This document shows positions 6,980 through 8,270 of a DNA stretch of 8,270 bases, piece after piece. Location: NCBI GenBank assembly GCA_020719895.1, contig DYPM01000082.1, positions 1-8,270 of the forward strand. The letters run 5' to 3'. The number at the start of each line of letters is the position of its first letter. Position 1 is the first letter of the stretch. A program made the position numbers and the translations under genes. A model generated the notes under the pieces. It searched no databases and was not told the origin of the DNA. It saw only the letters and a list, made by a program, of their open reading frames with translations. Source of the DNA: Sulfurovum sp. GTDB lineage: Bacteria > Campylobacterota > Campylobacteria > Campylobacterales > Sulfurovaceae.

Positions 6980-7475
6980 TGGATTTTGCCTCCAAAACGA
7001 AGAGCAGTTTTTACAACAATACATACCCAAAGGCGAAACGACTGTCGCTGGTTTAAGTTACGGTGCACAGTTGGCGTTTGAATGGGCGTATCACTCTTCT
7101 CAAAGAGTTGATAGATTGATTCTTCTCTCTCCAGCTTTTTTTCAAACCAAAACACCAAGCTTTATTCGTACTCAACTGCGTTATTTTGACCAAAATCAAG
7201 AAGCGTATATCAGACAATTTCTTCTCAATGTCGCCTTCCCAAGCAGTGTTGATCTTGTGCCTTATCTTGCAAAAGGCACCAAAGATGAACTTGTATCACT
7301 TCTTGATTATGTGTGGGGAAAAGAAAAAATAAAAACCGTTCTGAGTCGTGGCACAACTATCGAAGTATTTTTGGGAAGCGAAGACAAAATCATTGATAGT
7401 AAAATGGCGTTTGATTTTTTTGGATCTCTTACCACTACCTATCAAATCAAAAACGTTGGACATCTGTTGGTTTGA
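6966..7475 (+). CDS. bioV: Small alpha/beta hydrolase, probable pimeloyl-ACP methyl ester esterase BioV
   Basis: A compact 169-residue alpha/beta hydrolase starting with GTG (read as MKYFNGF). The serine nucleophile sits in GLSYG (29-33, Ser31). The acid is probably Asp140 in FLGSEDKIID, and the base is His166 in NVGHLLV, three residues from the end, so a full triad is visible in the right order. SPAFFQTK (55-62) is another hallmark. The length, the FxGF opening and these motifs match the BioV family as I recall it. BioV was described in Helicobacter as the esterase that cleaves pimeloyl-ACP methyl ester, ending pimelate synthesis for biotin, in place of BioH. The start follows from an AGAGAAG site and the family N-terminus; an in-frame TTG at 6897 would add 23 basic residues encoded inside the ATPase gene. 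It overlaps that gene by 14 bases and ends the operon. Other small esterase roles remain possible, since no other biotin gene is in the window. Confidence 0.78.
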   Translation: MKYFNGFCLQNEEQFLQQYIPKGETTVAGLSYGAQLAFEWAYHSSQRVDRLILLSPAFFQTKTPSFIRTQLRYFDQNQEAYIRQFLLNVAFPSSVDLVPYLAKGTKDELVSLLDYVWGKEKIKTVLSRGTTIEVFLGSEDKIIDSKMAFDFFGSLTTTYQIKNVGHLLV

Positions 7476-7532
7476 GAGTATTTTTGGCAACTATATTGCT
7501 GTGAAAGTTCAGATTTTTCTTTATTCCTTCGT

Positions 7533-7538
7533 TATAAT
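7533..7538 (+). promoter_or_regulatory. Probable -10 box of the promoter for the Rpn-family gene
   Basis: A perfect TATAAT is preceded by a T-rich stretch (7514-7530) without a TTGACA box, as is usual for Campylobacterota housekeeping promoters. Transcription would start around 7544-7546, about 20 bases before the ATG at 7565. This makes the nuclease gene a likely separate transcription unit. The gap of 89 bases between bioV and this gene shows no convincing terminator. Confidence 0.6.
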
Positions 7539-7552
7539 TCAACCAAAATCCA

Positions 7553-7558
7553 AAGGAG
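7553..7558 (+). promoter_or_regulatory. Ribosome binding site for the Rpn-family gene
   Basis: AAGGAG, the best Shine-Dalgarno match in the window, ends 6 bases before the ATG at 7565 and fixes that start. Confidence 0.8.
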
Positions 7559-7564
7559 TCTCTT

Positions 7565-8270
7565 ATGCAATTCCTCGATGTCCGTACCGACTTTGCGTTT
7601 AAAAAAGTGTTTGGAAGTGAAAGCTCCAAAGAGATACTGATGAGTTTTCTTAATGCCATTATCTACTTTGAAAGAGAACATAAAATCAAAGATCTCACGA
7701 TTGTTGATCCCTATACGATTCCGATGCTCAAAGGAATGAAAGATACTTTTGTGGATGTCAAAGCGATACTTGATGACAACACTAAAGTAATCATTGAAAT
7801 GCAGGTCTTAAGTCATGCAGGATTTGAAAAAAGAGTCCTTTATAATGCTGCCAAAAACTACTCGATACAGCTTGACAAAGGCGAAACTTACTCACTGCTC
7901 AATCCTGTGATTGCGTTGAGTATTGTTGATTTTATGATGTTTCCTGAAACACCAGAGATTATTACCAACTTTAAATTAATCGATAAAATGACAATGATTG
8001 AGTACAGCGATGATATTGAACTTGTCTTTGTAGAACTTCCAAAGTTTGACAAATCGCTTGATACTTTAGAAAATATCAAAGAACAATGGATCTATTTTGT
8101 TAAAAATGCAGGAAGCCTTGAGTATATCCCTACACATATCAATCTACAAATACAACAAGCATTAGAAAGTGTCAATGAAGCACAAATGAGCAAAGAGGAG
8201 CTTGAAGCCCAACACAAACGAAAAGAGTTTATCTATATCCAAAAAAGCTCTATCGAAATGGCAGAGGAGA
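7565..8270 (+). CDS. Rpn-family recombination-promoting nuclease / putative transposase (PD-(D/E)XK), 3' end beyond window
   Basis: An open frame from ATG 7565 runs to the window edge without a stop, giving 235 visible residues. The N-terminus (RTDFAFKKVFGSESSKEILMS, 7-27, then FLNAI) is the hallmark of the PDDEXK_2 / Rpn family. The nuclease core is visible as Asp64 (TFVDVKA) and the Glu-X-Gln pair Glu78-Gln80 (VIIEMQV), the family's variant of the D...(D/E)XK site, so it looks catalytically intact. A tail rich in Lys, Glu and Gln begins around residue 200. E. coli Rpn proteins are DNA endonucleases linked to RecA-independent recombination and, more recently, to phage defence. Despite the name putative transposase, no terminal repeats or other element parts are seen. 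The gene has its own promoter and a strong ribosome site and sits directly after the housekeeping operon. Its composition is not obviously different from its neighbours. Whether the C-terminus is complete cannot be judged. Confidence 0.88.
   Translation, partial: MQFLDVRTDFAFKKVFGSESSKEILMSFLNAIIYFEREHKIKDLTIVDPYTIPMLKGMKDTFVDVKAILDDNTKVIIEMQVLSHAGFEKRVLYNAAKNYSIQLDKGETYSLLNPVIALSIVDFMMFPETPEIITNFKLIDKMTMIEYSDDIELVFVELPKFDKSLDTLENIKEQWIYFVKNAGSLEYIPTHINLQIQQALESVNEAQMSKEELEAQHKRKEFIYIQKSSIEMAEE

Noticed and set aside
7486..7500. Small hairpin GGCAA-CTATA-TTGCT after bioV as a terminator
   Set aside because: The stem has only 4 bp plus a G-T pair and no T tract directly follows, so it is not a convincing Rho-independent terminator.
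7348..7602. Plus-strand 84-codon frame spanning the end of bioV and the intergenic gap
   Set aside because: It runs through the promoter and ribosome site of the next gene and overlaps two well-supported genes in another frame; the peptide has no recognisable features.
7565..8270. Rpn-family gene as part of an insertion sequence or transposon
   Set aside because: The family name includes putative transposase, but no inverted repeats, target duplication or DDE/HUH motifs are visible; the PD-(D/E)XK signature points to a nuclease.

Overview
The window looks like chromosomal DNA from a Campylobacterota (epsilonproteobacterial) bacterium, most likely a free-living sulfur-oxidising type such as Sulfurimonas, Sulfurovum or Sulfuricurvum. 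This rests on three things: the protein sequences, the tight gene packing with moderately AT-rich DNA, and the gene order aroB - mscS-like channel - mtaB - ftsH-like ATPase, which from memory is also found in Helicobacter pylori and Campylobacter jejuni. The genus is an inference. All genes are on the + strand.

Layout. Positions 1-54 probably hold the last codons of an upstream gene, which overlaps a major facilitator superfamily (MFS) transporter (41-1249). A 109-bp gap follows, with a terminator-like hairpin and a Campylobacterota-style promoter. Next is a compact five-gene run: aroB (1359-2414), an MscS-family channel with a long periplasmic N-terminus (2411-4090), mtaB (4087-5337), an FtsH-like membrane AAA+ ATPase (5324-6979) and a bioV-like esterase (6966-7475). 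Consecutive genes overlap by 4, 4, 14 and 14 bases, so one transcript with translational coupling is likely. An 89-bp gap with a good TATAAT box and Shine-Dalgarno site leads to an Rpn-family PD-(D/E)XK nuclease (7565 to the window end, incomplete).

Function. The operon joins genes with no obvious common pathway: shikimate synthesis (AroB), osmotic safety valve (MscS), tRNA A37 modification (MtaB), a membrane AAA+ protein whose zinc-protease motif HExxH is replaced by YQSAK, and probable biotin precursor release (BioV). The arrangement looks like a lineage-specific housekeeping operon and not a dedicated system. The least understood member is the protease-dead FtsH-like protein. The Rpn gene is the only accessory-type gene; relatives elsewhere act in recombination and phage defence. 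I found no CRISPR array, tRNA, rRNA, insertion sequence or clear novel multi-gene system. Two starts need care: aroB starts at 1359, not at the far upstream in-frame ATG, and bioV starts at a GTG at 6966.
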